Below are positions 35,343 through 46,265 of a DNA stretch of 64,000 nucleotides, piece by piece. The position numbers were made by a program, and so were the translations under genes. Source of the stretch: Citrobacter amalonaticus (GTDB taxonomy: Bacteria > Pseudomonadota > Gammaproteobacteria > Enterobacterales > Enterobacteriaceae); the NCBI RefSeq assembly GCF_018252635.1, contig NZ_JAGTXM010000002.1:700962-764961 (forward strand). Direction: 5' to 3'. The notes below the pieces were generated by a model. It saw only the letters and a program-made list of their open reading frames with translations. It was not told where the DNA came from and searched no databases. Each line of letters begins with the position of its first letter. The stretch's first letter is position 1.

Positions 35343-35653
35343 GCGTAAAAGTTATGGGGTCACTCTTTAACCTGCAAATAAGTTATGCAACAGTAGGAAG
35401 ATATTGACCGATCCCTTCAGTACAGTTAATAGTGATAGACAGGTTGAATAATTCGGATTGCTAAGTTGTTGATTTGTTGCTAATTCACCATGAGTTAACT
35501 GATTTACCTGCAAGCGCCCATTGCTCTGTACCCTGGTTTTCTCCTCTATCCAGAGCGGCGAGCCGAATAACAAACTGGTAACGGTTGATTGATGTATCGA
35601 TGGCAAATCTCACCTGAGTAGTCTTAAGCAATAAGGCGCTAAGGAGACCGTAA

Positions 35654-36937
35654 ATGGCTGACACAAAAGCAAAAATCACCCTAAATGGTGATACGGCTAT
35701 TGAACTGGATGTGCTGAAGGGCACGCTAGGTCAAGATGTTATTGATATTCGTAGCCTGGGTTCAAAGGGGATGTTCACTTTTGACCCTGGATTCACCTCT
35801 ACTGCATCCTGCGAATCCAAAATCACGTTCATCGACGGCGATGAAGGCATTTTGTTGCATCGCGGCTTCCCGATCGATCAGTTGGCCACCGAGTCTAACT
35901 ATCTGGAAGTGTGCTACATCCTGCTGAACGGCGAAAAACCGACGCAGGCAGAATATGACGCGTTCAGAACCACCGTAACTCGCCATACGATGATCCATGA
36001 GCAAATCACCCGCCTGTTCCATGCTTTCCGTCGCGATTCACATCCGATGGCGGTCATGTGCGGGATCACCGGTGCGCTCGCCGCGTTCTACCACGACTCT
36101 CTGGATGTTAACAATCCGCGCCACCGCGAAATTGCGGCATTCCGTCTGCTGTCCAAAATGCCGACGATGGCGGCGATGTGTTACAAATATTCTATCGGCC
36201 AGCCGTTTGTTTACCCGCGTAATGACCTTTCCTACGCCGGTAACTTCCTGAACATGATGTTCTCCACGCCGTGCGAAACCTATGAAGTGAACCCGGTACT
36301 GGAACGTGCGATGGACCGTATCCTGATCCTCCACGCCGACCACGAACAGAACGCGTCCACCTCGACCGTGCGTACTGCCGGTTCGTCTGGCGCGAACCCG
36401 TTTGCCTGTATCGCGGCGGGTATTGCTTCCCTGTGGGGACCGGCACACGGCGGCGCGAACGAAGCGGCGCTGAAAATGCTGGAAGAAATCAGCTCGGTTA
36501 AACACATTCCGGAATTTGTTCGTCGTGCGAAAGACAAGAATGACTCTTTCCGCCTGATGGGCTTCGGTCATCGTGTTTACAAAAACTACGATCCGCGTGC
36601 GACCGTGATGCGCGAGACCTGCCACGAAGTACTGAAAGAGCTGGGTACCAAAGATGACCTGCTGGAAGTGGCGATGGAGCTGGAACACATCGCGCTGAAC
36701 GACCCGTACTTCATCGAGAAGAAACTCTACCCGAACGTCGACTTCTACTCCGGTATCATTCTGAAAGCGATGGGGATCCCGTCCTCCATGTTCACGGTTA
36801 TCTTCGCCATGGCGCGTACCGTTGGCTGGATTGCGCACTGGAGCGAAATGCACACCGATGGCATGAAAATCGCACGTCCGCGTCAGCTGTACACCGGCTA
36901 CGAAAAACGCGATTTTAAATCTGACCTTAAGCATTAA
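35654..36937 (+). CDS. gltA: Citrate synthase
   Basis: 427 residues, equal to E. coli GltA, the hexameric NADH-inhibited (type II) form. Catalytic residues are in the expected motifs: the first His in LNADHEQN-like [10 protein letters not shown], the second in GFGHRVYK, and the Asp in NVDFYSG. It condenses oxaloacetate and acetyl-CoA, feeding the TCA cycle. It is divergent from sdhC and followed by a REP pair. Confidence 0.97.
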   Translation: MADTKAKITLNGDTAIELDVLKGTLGQDVIDIRSLGSKGMFTFDPGFTSTASCESKITFIDGDEGILLHRGFPIDQLATESNYLEVCYILLNGEKPTQAEYDAFRTTVTRHTMIHEQITRLFHAFRRDSHPMAVMCGITGALAAFYHDSLDVNNPRHREIAAFRLLSKMPTMAAMCYKYSIGQPFVYPRNDLSYAGNFLNMMFSTPCETYEVNPVLERAMDRILILHADHEQNASTSTVRTAGSSGANPFACIAAGIASLWGPAHGGANEAALKMLEEISSVKHIPEFVRRAKDKNDSFRLMGFGHRVYKNYDPRATVMRETCHEVLKELGTKDDLLEVAMELEHIALNDPYFIEKKLYPNVDFYSGIILKAMGIPSSMFTVIFAMARTVGWIAHWSEMHTDGMKIARPRQLYTGYEKRDFKSDLKH

Positions 36938-36944
36938 TCGTCAG

Positions 36945-37030
36945 ACTGCCGGATGGTGATGCTACTGCGTCTTATCCGGCCTACGGTAGTCACTTCGTAG
37001 GCCGGATAAGTGTTAGCGCCATCCGGCAAC
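36945..37030. repeat. REP/BIME pair after gltA
   Basis: CTGCCGGATGGTGATG...GTCTTATCCGGCCTACGG and CGTAGGCCGGATAAGTG...GCGCCATCCGGCAAC form two inverted REP units directly downstream of gltA. Confidence 0.93.
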
Positions 37031-37124
37031 TTCCCTGTCTTTTCTTGACCCTCGATATATTAATCTTCTCTGCCCTTCTCTATGATTTACGGATAGTTTG
37101 TTCATTTTCTTCCGGGAGCACAGG

Positions 37125-38171
37125 ATGCCAGTTCTGCAGTGGGGCTTGTTGTTTTTGCTGTCACTTCTTTTGTCCCTGCTCTTCCTCTGCATTCATCTTC
37201 CGGCGGCGTTACTGCTCGGCCCAATGATTACCGGTATTCTGTTCAGTCTTCGTGGTATTACTCTACGACTCCCTCGCTGCACGTTCCTCGGTGCGCAGGC
37301 CATTCTCGGCTGCATGATCGCACAAAATCTTTCGGTCTCCTTGTTAACCACCCTGGCGGCAAACTGGGCGGTGGTACTGGCGATTCTGCTGGTGACGCTG
37401 CTCTCCAGCACAATCGTTGGCTGGCTGCTGGTTCGCTACAGTTCGCTACCGGGCAACACCGGGGCGTGGGGCTCGTCACCCGGCGGCGCGGCGGCGATGG
37501 TTGCAATGGCCCAGGACTACGGCGCCGATATCCGTCTGGTCGCCTTTATGCAGTATCTGCGGGTACTGTTTGTCGCGGGCGCGGCGGTGCTGGTGACCCG
37601 ATTCATCATGGGCGACAGCGCAGAGGCCGTCAGCCAACAGATTGAGTGGTTCCCGCCGCTGAGCGGCAATTTGTTCACGACGCTGCTGTTAGCGGCGGTA
37701 GCCAGCGTTATTGGACGGATGCTACGCATTCCCTCCGGTACGATGCTGGTACCGATGCTGGTCGGCGCAGTGCTGCACGCCAGCGGCGTGATGGTAATTG
37801 AACTGCCGGAATGGCTGCTGGCGATAGCCTATATGATTATTGGCTGGCAGATTGGTCTCGGGTTCGACAAGCAGGTATTTTTTATGGCGCTACGACCGTT
37901 ACCACAAATCCTGCTCTCTATCTTCGCCTTACTGGCGATTTGTGCGGCGATGGCCTGGGGCCTCGCCCACTATATGCAGATTGATTTTTTAACCGCCTAT
38001 CTCGCCACCAGCCCCGGCGGGCTGGACACGGTTGCGGTGATTGCCGCCGGCAGTCACGCCGATATGTCGCTAATCATGGCGATGCAAACCCTGCGCCTGT
38101 TCAGTATTCTCCTCACTGGCCCCGCCATCGCCCGTTTTATTTCAGCAAAGGCGCCACGACGGGCGCATTAA
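37125..38171 (+). CDS. abrB: AbrB family membrane protein
   Basis: 348 residues, about ten membrane segments, closely matching E. coli AbrB (a putative regulator of aidB) including the central [18 protein letters not shown] stretch. The family has an internal duplication of the SPGG motif (also [10 protein letters not shown] near residue 300), suggesting a transporter fold. The start at 37125 has GGGAG upstream. It converges on nei with a four-base overlap. Molecular function is not firmly known. Confidence 0.92.
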   Translation: MPVLQWGLLFLLSLLLSLLFLCIHLPAALLLGPMITGILFSLRGITLRLPRCTFLGAQAILGCMIAQNLSVSLLTTLAANWAVVLAILLVTLLSSTIVGWLLVRYSSLPGNTGAWGSSPGGAAAMVAMAQDYGADIRLVAFMQYLRVLFVAGAAVLVTRFIMGDSAEAVSQQIEWFPPLSGNLFTTLLLAAVASVIGRMLRIPSGTMLVPMLVGAVLHASGVMVIELPEWLLAIAYMIIGWQIGLGFDKQVFFMALRPLPQILLSIFALLAICAAMAWGLAHYMQIDFLTAYLATSPGGLDTVAVIAAGSHADMSLIMAMQTLRLFSILLTGPAIARFISAKAPRRAH

Positions 38172-38959
38172 TGCTGGCAATGCGGACACCAATAGAACGG
38201 GCGCGAAGAGAGCGTAGTTTTCGCGATGATCCCGCCACAGCGTTCGCAGGATTTACCGTCGCGGTGAAACACCTTAAAACGAAACAGCGCGCCATGATGT
38301 TTGTCGCCATCCGCCTGGCCGCGGGTGGTATACGACAGGCGTGGAATATCCAGCAACGCATGCGCTAACGCCGTCAACTGCGTATCGCTGAGATCGCGAG
38401 CTTTATGCTGACCGGTTAGCCCCACCTGCCAGAGGATCTCCACGCGCAGATAGTTCCCCAGTCCGGCGAGAAAGGCCTGGTCCAGCAACAGACCGGATAA
38501 CTGGCGATTGCGAAAACGCGGCGAGAGTAACCGTGCTTTCACCGCGTCAGGCGTCATACGCAGGTCCAGCACGTCCGGCCCGACCCGTTGCAGGAAGGGA
38601 TGCGTAGTGAGCTGTTCCGGCGTCAACATTTCAATGTCAGACGCGCTGTAGAGCAAAATGGTTTTATCCGCGGTTTGCAGTTTAACGCGCAGAATACGAG
38701 TGGTTTGCGGCATGTCACCCGTGTCCACCACGCGCCAGACGCCATACAGCTGGTTATGGCTGTAGAGCGTCAGACCAGCGGAAAAATGGGTCAGCAGCGC
38801 TTTGCCACGCGTTTCCATCGCCGTGACGGTCTGTCCCACCAACGGAGATTGATACGGTTTTAACTGCGCAAAGGCAAACCAGACATCCGTCAGAGGTTTA
38901 CCTTTGATTGCCGCCTCCAGGTTATCCGCCGCACGGCGGATCTCCGGGCCTTCAGGCAT
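38168..38959 (-). CDS. nei: Endonuclease VIII (Nei), oxidised-pyrimidine DNA glycosylase/AP lyase
   Basis: 263 residues, the same as E. coli Nei. Pro2 (Schiff-base nucleophile) and Glu3 start the mature protein. The helix-two-turn-helix region contains [15 protein letters not shown], and the C-terminal zinc finger has four Cys (CERCGG...WCPHC). It removes thymine glycol and related lesions. It lies 23 bases after pcp and is probably the last gene of the pyroglutamate operon transcript. Confidence 0.97.
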   Translation of the reverse strand: MPEGPEIRRAADNLEAAIKGKPLTDVWFAFAQLKPYQSPLVGQTVTAMETRGKALLTHFSAGLTLYSHNQLYGVWRVVDTGDMPQTTRILRVKLQTADKTILLYSASDIEMLTPEQLTTHPFLQRVGPDVLDLRMTPDAVKARLLSPRFRNRQLSGLLLDQAFLAGLGNYLRVEILWQVGLTGQHKARDLSDTQLTALAHALLDIPRLSYTTRGQADGDKHHGALFRFKVFHRDGKSCERCGGIIAKTTLSSRPFYWCPHCQH

Positions 38960-38982
38960 GGGTCTGTCCTTATCTGAGAAAA

Positions 38983-39627
38983 TTAGTGCGTGGCGCCACC
39001 TGTCACGGCGATGTCATCATCGACCTGTAATGCGGTAGCGATCGCCACTTCCAGCGCCAGACGCACCGTTTCCGCCGCCATACTGGGTGCACCCGGATGC
39101 GCCGCCGCCTGCTGCGGCAGATAAGGGATATGGATAAATCCCCCCTTCACCTCCGCGATACCGCTCAGTTTATGCAGCAATCCGTACATCACATGGTTGC
39201 AAACAAATGTTCCCGCGGTCTGTGAGACCGACGCTGGTACGCCCGCTTCACGCATCGCCGCCACCATCGCCTTGATGGGCAGCGTGCTAAACCAGGCCGC
39301 GGGCCCACCGGCAACAATCGGCTCATCCACCGGCTGCTGGCCTTTATTATCCGCAATACGGGCGTCGTCGACGTTGATCGCCACGCGCTCAACGGTAATA
39401 TCCGTTCGCCCACCCGCCTGGCCGATGGCCAGCACCAGCGACGGAGAGAGCGTATCAATAGCGGAATTCAGCACACTGAGCGACTCGCCAAACACACACG
39501 GTAACTGGCGCGCCACCACGCGACATCCGGCGATGATAGCATTGTCGAGTTGCGAGACCACTTCCCAGGAAGGGTTAATCTGCTCGCCGCCAAAGGGTTC
39601 AAACCCGGTGATTAATACCGTTTTCAT
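38983..39627 (-). CDS. pcp: Pyrrolidone-carboxylate peptidase
   Basis: 214 residues, peptidase family C15. The catalytic triad is visible: Glu80 (in TVERVAIN), Cys143 (in [11 protein letters not shown]) and His166 (in FIHIPYLP). It removes N-terminal pyroglutamate from peptides in the cytoplasm. Here it follows two permease-like genes and the 5-oxoprolinase genes pxpBCA, which degrade the pyroglutamate released. E. coli K-12 lacks pcp at this locus. Confidence 0.96.
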   Translation of the reverse strand: MKTVLITGFEPFGGEQINPSWEVVSQLDNAIIAGCRVVARQLPCVFGESLSVLNSAIDTLSPSLVLAIGQAGGRTDITVERVAINVDDARIADNKGQQPVDEPIVAGGPAAWFSTLPIKAMVAAMREAGVPASVSQTAGTFVCNHVMYGLLHKLSGIAEVKGGFIHIPYLPQQAAAHPGAPSMAAETVRLALEVAIATALQVDDDIAVTGGATH

Positions 39628-39636
39628 CCGTCCTCC

Positions 39637-40632
39637 TTACAGGAACATCAGGAAATACATCAGGAACACGTTGACGAACAGGAGCAGTATGCCGGTCGGC
39701 ACCTGCGCTTTAATGACCGCGTTTTTATCTGGCAGTTCCAGCAGCGCGGCGGGCACGATGTTAAAGTTTGCCGCCATCGGCGTCATCAACGTACCACAAT
39801 AGCCGGAGAACATCCCGATAGCCGCCATCACCGCCGGGTTTCCGCCGTGCTGGAGCACCAGAATTGGAATGCCGATTCCCGCGGTGACAATCGGGAAGGC
39901 GGCAAACGCATTGCCCATCACCATCGTCAGCAGGGCCATCCCAATGGTATATACCGCCACCGCAATAAAGCGACTGTCGACGGCCAGATACGCTTGAGTA
40001 AGATACGAAATTCCGCTGCCGACGCCTGCCGCCGTAAACAGCAGCCCTAACGTTGCGAGGATCTGCGGCAGAATAAATGCCCAGCCGATGGAATCCAACA
40101 GGCGGCGCGCCTCCTGAATCGGCTGATGCACCTTCTCATGGGTCATTTTGACAGCCATGCCCAGACCAATCAATGAACCAACAGTCATCGAGAATAGCGT
40201 CACCAGTGTGGCATGATTACCCGGCCCAAACAGGGCGTCCTGCAATCCCGGTATATGGTTAAACATCAGCACGCCAATCACGGTGACCACCGGAATGGCC
40301 AGCGCCGGATAAAACAGGCGATTCCCCAGTCGCGTGGCGCTCTCTTCACGCTGTTCGCGGGTGCGCTGATGATAACTCCCCAGCTTTACGCCGCCAAAAC
40401 CGGCGATCAGCGCCATGAGCACCACCGCGACGCCTACGGCAATGTTAACCGTGCGTTTGTCGCCCACCAGTTGATACGTCCAGTCGCCGAGCAGGAACAA
40501 CAGCCCGTAGACGCCCCAGAATAACCCGGTCGTTAACCGACGCGGATTCGCTTTATCCTGCCAGGACATAATGGCGACAATCAGCAGAACGATCCCCGCC
40601 AGCCAGTAGAGGTAGCTTTGCTGAAAATTCAT
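39637..40632 (-). CDS. DUF979 membrane protein, putative permease half
   Basis: 331 residues, about nine or ten membrane helices. DUF979 genes nearly always lie next to DUF969 genes, and the two are thought to form a permease. It overlaps the DUF969 gene by four bases (ATGA) and ends nine bases before pcp. From the operon the cargo is probably pyroglutamate or pyroglutamyl peptides; this is inference. Confidence 0.87.
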   Translation of the reverse strand: MNFQQSYLYWLAGIVLLIVAIMSWQDKANPRRLTTGLFWGVYGLLFLLGDWTYQLVGDKRTVNIAVGVAVVLMALIAGFGGVKLGSYHQRTREQREESATRLGNRLFYPALAIPVVTVIGVLMFNHIPGLQDALFGPGNHATLVTLFSMTVGSLIGLGMAVKMTHEKVHQPIQEARRLLDSIGWAFILPQILATLGLLFTAAGVGSGISYLTQAYLAVDSRFIAVAVYTIGMALLTMVMGNAFAAFPIVTAGIGIPILVLQHGGNPAVMAAIGMFSGYCGTLMTPMAANFNIVPAALLELPDKNAVIKAQVPTGILLLFVNVFLMYFLMFL

Positions 40633-41357
40633 TGCGCCTCTCCTTTGCAGGTATCAACAGAACCGGCTTTCGCCATTTCGCGTTGCAGATAGTTATCCAG
40701 CCGCCACAAACGCGCGCCATGAATAAGGAAGGCGCACAGGGCCGTTGGGATCCCCCACAGGGCAATATGCAGCGGCTCGGTCTGAATGCCGCCGGATTCC
40801 AGCATGAAGTTGTGCATGAAGATAATCGCCCCGAACGCGACGAAAATATCCTCACCAAAAAAGAGCCCCACGTTATCCGTCGCCGCCGACATCGCCCGCA
40901 GGCGATACCGCACCGCGCCGGGCAATGCCCCGTATGTTTTCTCCGCGGCACCTTCCGCCATCGGCGCCAACAGCGGACGCACCATTTGCGGATGGCCGCC
41001 CAGGCTGGTCAGCCCCAGCGCAGCGGTGGCTTCACGAATAAACAAATAGACAATCAGCAGACGACCCGAGGTGGCGCTCTGAATTTTAGCAATCCACGCC
41101 TGCGCACGCTCCTTCAGACCGTGACGCTCAAGCAAACCAATAACCGCCAGCGGGATCAGCAGGATAAACGGCAGGTTGCGGGTGTTGAGAAAACCTTCGC
41201 CCAGTTTTTCGAGGATCGTGGCGATCGGCATCTGTGCCGCCAGTCCGGTGACGATCCCGGCGACAATGACCACCAGCACCGGGTTAAAACGTAAAAGAAA
41301 TCCAACCACAATGACGGCGATGCCCATCAGTGGCCAGAGCGTTATTGCATCTCCCAT
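40629..41357 (-). CDS. DUF969 membrane protein, putative permease half
   Basis: 242 residues with about five or six membrane segments and the conserved LTSLGGHPQMVRPLLAPMAEGA region. It overlaps the DUF979 gene by four bases, pointing to a two-subunit transporter. It lies 79 bases after pxpA in the same direction. The substrate is inferred from the neighbours only. Confidence 0.87.
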   Translation of the reverse strand: MGDAITLWPLMGIAVIVVGFLLRFNPVLVVIVAGIVTGLAAQMPIATILEKLGEGFLNTRNLPFILLIPLAVIGLLERHGLKERAQAWIAKIQSATSGRLLIVYLFIREATAALGLTSLGGHPQMVRPLLAPMAEGAAEKTYGALPGAVRYRLRAMSAATDNVGLFFGEDIFVAFGAIIFMHNFMLESGGIQTEPLHIALWGIPTALCAFLIHGARLWRLDNYLQREMAKAGSVDTCKGEAQ

Positions 41358-41436
41358 AATCCATTCCTGTATGTTGTGTTTTGTTGTGGTGTTTTTTATA
41401 TGCGCCGTCTCTCTCTGGAGACAACGTCAATGGTAT

Positions 41437-42171
41437 TTACGCGACTATCGCGATCCTGCGTTCATCAAATGCCGCACGTAGACGGCGAGCGAAGGCCAGT
41501 GCGTGCTCGCCATCCCCGTGTATACAGACCGTCTGAGCAACCACGTTCGCCCACTCGCCGGTGAGGCTTTTTACGCGTCCGGTTTCCACCATTCCCAGCG
41601 TTTGCGCCAGCGACTGTTCTTCGTCTTCAATTAGCGCGCCCGGTTGGCTACGCGGCACCAGACTGCCGTCCGCCTGATAGCCGCGATCGGCGAACACCTC
41701 CTGGCGCGTGACGAGACCGAAACGCTCGCCTGCACGGATCAGCTCGCTTCCCGCCAGGCCGACCAGAATCAGCGCCGGATCGCAGGCGTGCACCGCTTTT
41801 GCTATGGCATCCGCCAGTTGTGGATCTTTTGCCGCCTGGTTGTAGAGCATGCCGTGAGGTTTCACATGGCGCATGACGCCGCCTTCCGCCCGGGCCATTG
41901 CCGACAGCGCTCCGATTTGATACAGCGTTTGCGCGTAAACCGTTTCCGCGGGCAGCGTCATTGCCGTGCGGCCAAAGTTTTCCCGGTCCGGAAAGCTCGG
42001 GTGCGCGCCAATAGCCACGCCATTTTTCAGCGCCTCGCGCACGCTCGCCAGCATGGTTTGCGCATCGCCGGCATGAAAGCCGCAGGCAATGTTGGCCGAT
42101 GAGACCAGCGTCAGCAGTTCTGCATCGCTGGCACAGCCTTCACCGAGGTCCGCATTTAAATCAATGTTCAT
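41437..42171 (-). CDS. pxpA: 5-oxoprolinase subunit A
   Basis: 244 residues, LamB/YcsF family (E. coli YbgL). The N-terminal DLNADLGEG motif is characteristic. With PxpB and PxpC it opens 5-oxoproline to glutamate using ATP. The start at 42171 is the family start, overlapping pxpC by 11 bases; a nine-residue longer reading is unlikely. Confidence 0.96.
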   Translation of the reverse strand: MNIDLNADLGEGCASDAELLTLVSSANIACGFHAGDAQTMLASVREALKNGVAIGAHPSFPDRENFGRTAMTLPAETVYAQTLYQIGALSAMARAEGGVMRHVKPHGMLYNQAAKDPQLADAIAKAVHACDPALILVGLAGSELIRAGERFGLVTRQEVFADRGYQADGSLVPRSQPGALIEDEEQSLAQTLGMVETGRVKSLTGEWANVVAQTVCIHGDGEHALAFARRLRAAFDERRIAIVA

Positions 42172-43093
42172 CGTTGAGTCGCCATGTGAGTTGTTCAAGA
42201 TAGCGCTGTTGGTCCTGCCGCGCTTTCAGCGCCTCCTCCAGCGAACACAGAACAAAGTGAATGGGTTGACCGAGCGGGATCTGCGCCAGGTGATACATGT
42301 CGGCCTCGATAATACAGGCAATGCGCGGATAGCCGCCGGTCGTCTGGGCATCGTTCATCAGCACAATCGGCTGCCCATTGTGCGGTACCTGAATCACGCC
42401 GGGCAGCAGACCGTGTGATACCAGTTCCCGATCCGTCGTTCGCGTCAGCGGTTGTCCCTGCAAGCGGTAGCCCATCCGGTTACTCTGCGCACTGAGATGC
42501 CACGGCGATCGCCAGAACGACTCCTGCGAAACGGCGTCAAATTCGTGGTACTCCGGCCCCGGCAGCGCCCGAATGCGATTTCCCCACAGCAGCTGTTTTA
42601 CCCCTCGCGCTTCCCTGAACAAGCGCCGGGGTTTGCCGATGGCCAGCCGGTCGCCATCTTTGAGCAGACGTCCTTCCAGCCCGCCAATGCCCACTTTGAG
42701 ATCGGTACTGCATGACCCCATCACGTCCGGCACGTCGATGCCGCCCGCGACAGCAAGATAGCTACGCATACCGTGATGCGGACGCTTCAGCGCCAGTCGC
42801 TGGCCCGCTTTCACCGGCAGACGCCAGCCCGTCCAGACGGGGTGATTATCCAGTTTCGCTTCACAACCCGCACCGGTCAGGGCAAACCAGCCGTCAGTTT
42901 CAAACTCCACAACCAATTGTCCGAGGGTAATTTCCAGCACTGGCGCACTGGACGCATTGCCCACCAACAGGTTGGCGATTTGCATCGCGGGCTTATCCAG
43001 CGCGCCACAGTGGCTGACGCCTGACTGACGAAAACCGTGGCGGCCGCCGTCCTGAACCGAAGTGTACAATCCAGCGCGAATAATATTCAGCAT
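42161..43093 (-). CDS. pxpC: 5-oxoprolinase subunit C
   Basis: 310 residues, matching E. coli YbgK (allophanate hydrolase subunit 2-like). The N-terminus [18 protein letters not shown] and the [12 protein letters not shown] motif are typical. It works with PxpB as the ATP-dependent part of 5-oxoprolinase. It overlaps pxpB by seven and pxpA by 11 bases, so the three subunits are translationally coupled. Confidence 0.96.
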   Translation of the reverse strand: MLNIIRAGLYTSVQDGGRHGFRQSGVSHCGALDKPAMQIANLLVGNASSAPVLEITLGQLVVEFETDGWFALTGAGCEAKLDNHPVWTGWRLPVKAGQRLALKRPHHGMRSYLAVAGGIDVPDVMGSCSTDLKVGIGGLEGRLLKDGDRLAIGKPRRLFREARGVKQLLWGNRIRALPGPEYHEFDAVSQESFWRSPWHLSAQSNRMGYRLQGQPLTRTTDRELVSHGLLPGVIQVPHNGQPIVLMNDAQTTGGYPRIACIIEADMYHLAQIPLGQPIHFVLCSLEEALKARQDQQRYLEQLTWRLNDEH

Positions 43094-43743
43094 ACCCCCT
43101 CCTTCTGCGGGATAAAGCGCACGCTATCGCCTGGCCGCAGGAGAACCGGTTCCGCTTTTTTCGGGTCGAACAGGGACAGTGAAGTATGACCAATCAATTG
43201 CCAGCCGCCTGGCGTTGGTAGCGGATAAATACCGGTTTGCGGCCCACCAATACCCACCGATCCCGCCGGAACGATCAGCCGTGGCTCTGCGCGTCTTGGC
43301 GTGTGCAACTGCTCTGGCAAGCTACCGAGATACGGGAATCCCGGCTGAAAACCTAAAAACCAGACCACGTACTCGACCGACGCGTGCAGTTCCACTACCT
43401 GCTTTTCACTCAGACCGCTGTGACGGGCGACTTCCGCCAGATCGGGGCCACCTGCGCCGCCGTAGGTCACCGGAATTTCGATGTAGCGCGAGTCAGGCTC
43501 CAGCGCCTCACTCTCCTCCCACCAGCGTTGCAGGCGTTCGATCGCATCCAGCGCCAGCGATTGCGGGTCGCGCAGGATCACGGTGATATTGTTCATTCCG
43601 GGAATAGCCTCGACCACGTTTGGCGTCTCAACCAAACGCTGGGCCAGTCGCCAGATACGTTTCTGACTCGCCAGTGTCACCGGCGGCTCAAGCTCCAGCA
43701 CCACCGCCGTTTCACCTAACAGATAACAACGCGCTCGTTGCAC
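43087..43743 (-). CDS. pxpB: 5-oxoprolinase subunit B
   Basis: 218 residues, the same as E. coli YbgJ (kinase-inhibitor/allophanate hydrolase subunit 1 family). The [14 protein letters not shown] and [13 protein letters not shown] motifs are conserved. The GTG at 43743 is used because AGAGG lies eight to nine bases upstream and it matches the E. coli N-terminus (QRARCYL). It is the first gene of pxpBCA-DUF969-DUF979-pcp-nei. Confidence 0.95.
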   Translation of the reverse strand: MQRARCYLLGETAVVLELEPPVTLASQKRIWRLAQRLVETPNVVEAIPGMNNITVILRDPQSLALDAIERLQRWWEESEALEPDSRYIEIPVTYGGAGGPDLAEVARHSGLSEKQVVELHASVEYVVWFLGFQPGFPYLGSLPEQLHTPRRAEPRLIVPAGSVGIGGPQTGIYPLPTPGGWQLIGHTSLSLFDPKKAEPVLLRPGDSVRFIPQKEGVC

Positions 43744-43816
43744 TTGCGTTCCTCTTGTTCTTACCACCCGCTTTATCAGGCGTTATTGTCGCAGCCAGCC
43801 GGGACCCGGACAGCAC

Positions 43817-43862
43817 GCAAAAACCGGAGCGTACAGGGAGTACGTGAGGGTTTTGAGCACAG
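43817..43862. repeat. Intergenic inverted repeat between pxpB and ybgI
   Basis: GGAGCGTAC and GTACGTGAGG form an imperfect hairpin around AGGGA. The flanking A-rich and T-rich stretches (AAAACC, GGTTTT) extend it. Similar GAGCGTAC...GTACGTGAGG motifs recur between genes in enteric genomes, to my recollection. The role is unknown. Confidence 0.4.
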
Positions 43863-43905
43863 CCCAGGGCCAAAATGGCAAGTAAAATAGCCCTTATAAG
43901 GCGGA

Positions 43906-44649
43906 TTATGCAGGGTTTGGAATATCAATAAACGTCACATCCAAATCGGTGTTCTCTGTCAGCCATTCGCTGAGCGCACGGATCCCGCCGCGTTCGGTGG
44001 CGTGATGCCCGGCAGCGTAAAAATGTAGCCCCTGTTCACGGGCAGAGTGGATGGTTTGTTCGGAAACTTCGCCGGTAATAAAAGCGTCAACGCCTGACTG
44101 CGCGGCACTGTCGATGAAGCTTTGTCCGCCGCCGGTGCACCAGGCGACGCGTTTGATAGTATCCGGCCCGGTGTCGCCACACCACAGCGGTTTGCGTCCA
44201 AGACGCGCTTCGATCCACGACGCCAGTTCCAGCCCAGGAACCGGCATCGCCAGTTCTCCCCAGGGAACCAGCGGCTCGATTTCCCCCATCACGGTGATCC
44301 CCAACAGGGCCGCCAGTTGTGCGTTGTTGCCCAGTTCGGGATGCGCATCCAGCGGCAGATGCCAGCCGTAGAGGTTAATGTCATTCGTCAGCAGCGTTTT
44401 CAGGCGATTGCGCTTCATCCCGCGAATCACCGGGGATTCGCCTTTCCAGAAATAACCATGATGAACGATGACCGCATCGGCCTGTAGACGCACAGCTTCA
44501 TCCAGTAACGCCTGACTGGCGGTCACACCGGTGACGATTTTCTGCACCGTTTCTTTGCCTTCAACCTGCAAACCGTTTGGCGCGTAGTCGCTGATAGCGG
44601 CGCTGTTCAGTTTCTCGTTGATCAGTTGTTCCAGTTCGGTGTTTTTCAT
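43906..44649 (-). CDS. ybgI: YbgI, NIF3/DUF34 metal-binding protein
   Basis: 247 residues, nearly identical to E. coli YbgI. NIF3-family metal-binding motifs are present: VHHGYFW (about 63-69), GWHLPLDAHP, and the C-terminal AAGHHATERGG. E. coli YbgI is a hexameric toroid with a di-metal site; its substrate is uncertain and a GTP cyclohydrolase I type 2-like label is often used. The second ATG (44649) is chosen for spacing from AGGGA. Confidence 0.94.
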   Translation of the reverse strand: MKNTELEQLINEKLNSAAISDYAPNGLQVEGKETVQKIVTGVTASQALLDEAVRLQADAVIVHHGYFWKGESPVIRGMKRNRLKTLLTNDINLYGWHLPLDAHPELGNNAQLAALLGITVMGEIEPLVPWGELAMPVPGLELASWIEARLGRKPLWCGDTGPDTIKRVAWCTGGGQSFIDSAAQSGVDAFITGEVSEQTIHSAREQGLHFYAAGHHATERGGIRALSEWLTENTDLDVTFIDIPNPA

Positions 44650-44757
44650 CATCGATCCCTTGTTTATTTATGCACTCCGTTAACATAGCGTCCCTGTGCC
44701 TGTTCGTCGATAGACAATTATGAGCCCTATTAAGAAACTATTGCCTCCGCCGTCACC

Positions 44758-44788
44758 ATAAAAAAGGGGGCGTGTTTACGCCCCCTTT
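44758..44788 (-). terminator. Terminator after phr
   Basis: AAAGGGGGCGT and ACGCCCCCTTT form an 11-bp perfect stem with a GTTT loop. On the minus strand a run of five T follows, ending the ybgA-phr transcript. It could also work weakly on plus. Confidence 0.88.
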
Positions 44789-44825
44789 CCTGAATAGTTA
44801 TGGGATTTTGACCGCATAGTCACCG

Positions 44826-46244
44826 TCAGCTTTTTCGTGCGGCCTCATAGGCGGTAAGCGTCTCCTGACGTGCCTGTTTATGATCGACAATAGGCTGTGG
44901 ATAGTTGAGCGACACGCCCTCTTTTATTGCCCATTTCCACGGCTCGTGAATCGCCTTGCCCGGCACAGCGCTAAGTTCCGGGATCCACTGACGGATAAAC
45001 CCACCCTCGCTGTCGAACTTTTCGCCCTGCGTCGTCGGGTTAAAAATACGGAAATACGGCGCGGCGTCGGTTCCGGTGGAGGCAGCCCACTGCCAGCCGC
45101 CATTATTCGCAGCGAGGTCACCATCAATAAGTTGTGACATGAAATAGCGCTCGCCTTTACGCCAGTCGATCAGCAGATCTTTCACCAGGAAACTGGCCGT
45201 AATCATCCGCAGCCGGTTGTGCATCCAGCCGGTGGCGTTCAGTTGTCGCATCGCCGCATCAACAATCGGATAGCCCGTTCTCCCCTCCTGCCAGGCCAGT
45301 AAATCATCCGCACTGTCCCGCCAGCGCACGCGATCGGTCCAGAGAATAAAAGGGCGGTGTTTGCACAAATTAGGATGGTACGTCATCAGATGGCAATAAA
45401 ACTCACGCCAGATAAGTTCGTTTAGCCAGACGCTGCCCGCGCCGCCGTCCAGCGCCTGCGGCTGTTCCGCCAGCAGGCGATGCAGACACTGACGTGGTGA
45501 TAATCCCCCCGTTGCCAGACTGGCGGATAAACGACTGGTGCCCTCAATGGCCGGGAAGTCACGACGCTCGTCATACTCGCTCACCCCCTGCTGGCAAAAC
45601 TGGCGTAGCCGGGCAATCACGTTTTTTTCTTCTACCGGGAAGAGGGTCTGGTCAAAATCCTGCTGCGGATAGTTGAGAGTGAGCGGAGACAACGATGGCA
45701 AAGCCGCATTCCTCTCACGTCGCGCAGGCGCGGAAACGCACTCCGGAATCCCTTCCTTTAGCCGTTTTAACCAGGCATTTTTAAACGGCGTGAAGACTTT
45801 ATACATCTCATTGTTTCCCGTCATCACCGAACCTGGCGGCAGGATCACGCTATCATCGAACCCTTCGCAAACCACATTGGGCAGCGCGCTTTCCACTGCC
45901 GCATCGCGCTCGCGTTCATCCACTTCGTACTGATAGTGGTAGTACAAATGGCTGACGTTATGCTGTTCACATACCGCTTTCACCGTTTCAATGCTGGCCG
46001 CAAAATCATTGACCTCTTCAAAGAGCAGCGGAATGCCTTTTTCCGCCAGCGCCTGTTGTAAGGCGTTTAGCTGAGCCTGGATCAAGGCGGCCTGACGCGG
46101 TGACATCTCATGGTTTGCCCACTGTCCGGGCGTGGAGATAAACAGCGCCACGACGCGCGTGGCACGGTGACGGCAGGCAGCAGCAAGGGCAAGATGGTCA
46201 TGCAAACGGAGATCGCGGCGAAACCAGACCAGATGGGTGGACAT
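44826..46244 (-). CDS. phrB: Deoxyribodipyrimidine photolyase
   Basis: 472 residues, the same as E. coli PhrB. An N-terminal Rossmann antenna domain (HLVWFRRDLRLHDHLAL at 4-20) binds methenyltetrahydrofolate. The C-terminal helical domain binds FAD (WRKGERYFMSQLIDGDLA...WASTGTDAAPYFRIFNP regions). It repairs cyclobutane pyrimidine dimers using blue light. It lies 21 bases after ybgA, with which it is probably co-transcribed. Confidence 0.97.
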   Translation of the reverse strand: MSTHLVWFRRDLRLHDHLALAAACRHRATRVVALFISTPGQWANHEMSPRQAALIQAQLNALQQALAEKGIPLLFEEVNDFAASIETVKAVCEQHNVSHLYYHYQYEVDERERDAAVESALPNVVCEGFDDSVILPPGSVMTGNNEMYKVFTPFKNAWLKRLKEGIPECVSAPARRERNAALPSLSPLTLNYPQQDFDQTLFPVEEKNVIARLRQFCQQGVSEYDERRDFPAIEGTSRLSASLATGGLSPRQCLHRLLAEQPQALDGGAGSVWLNELIWREFYCHLMTYHPNLCKHRPFILWTDRVRWRDSADDLLAWQEGRTGYPIVDAAMRQLNATGWMHNRLRMITASFLVKDLLIDWRKGERYFMSQLIDGDLAANNGGWQWAASTGTDAAPYFRIFNPTTQGEKFDSEGGFIRQWIPELSAVPGKAIHEPWKWAIKEGVSLNYPQPIVDHKQARQETLTAYEAARKS

Positions 46245-46265
46245 AACACTCCCGAAAGAAAAAAA

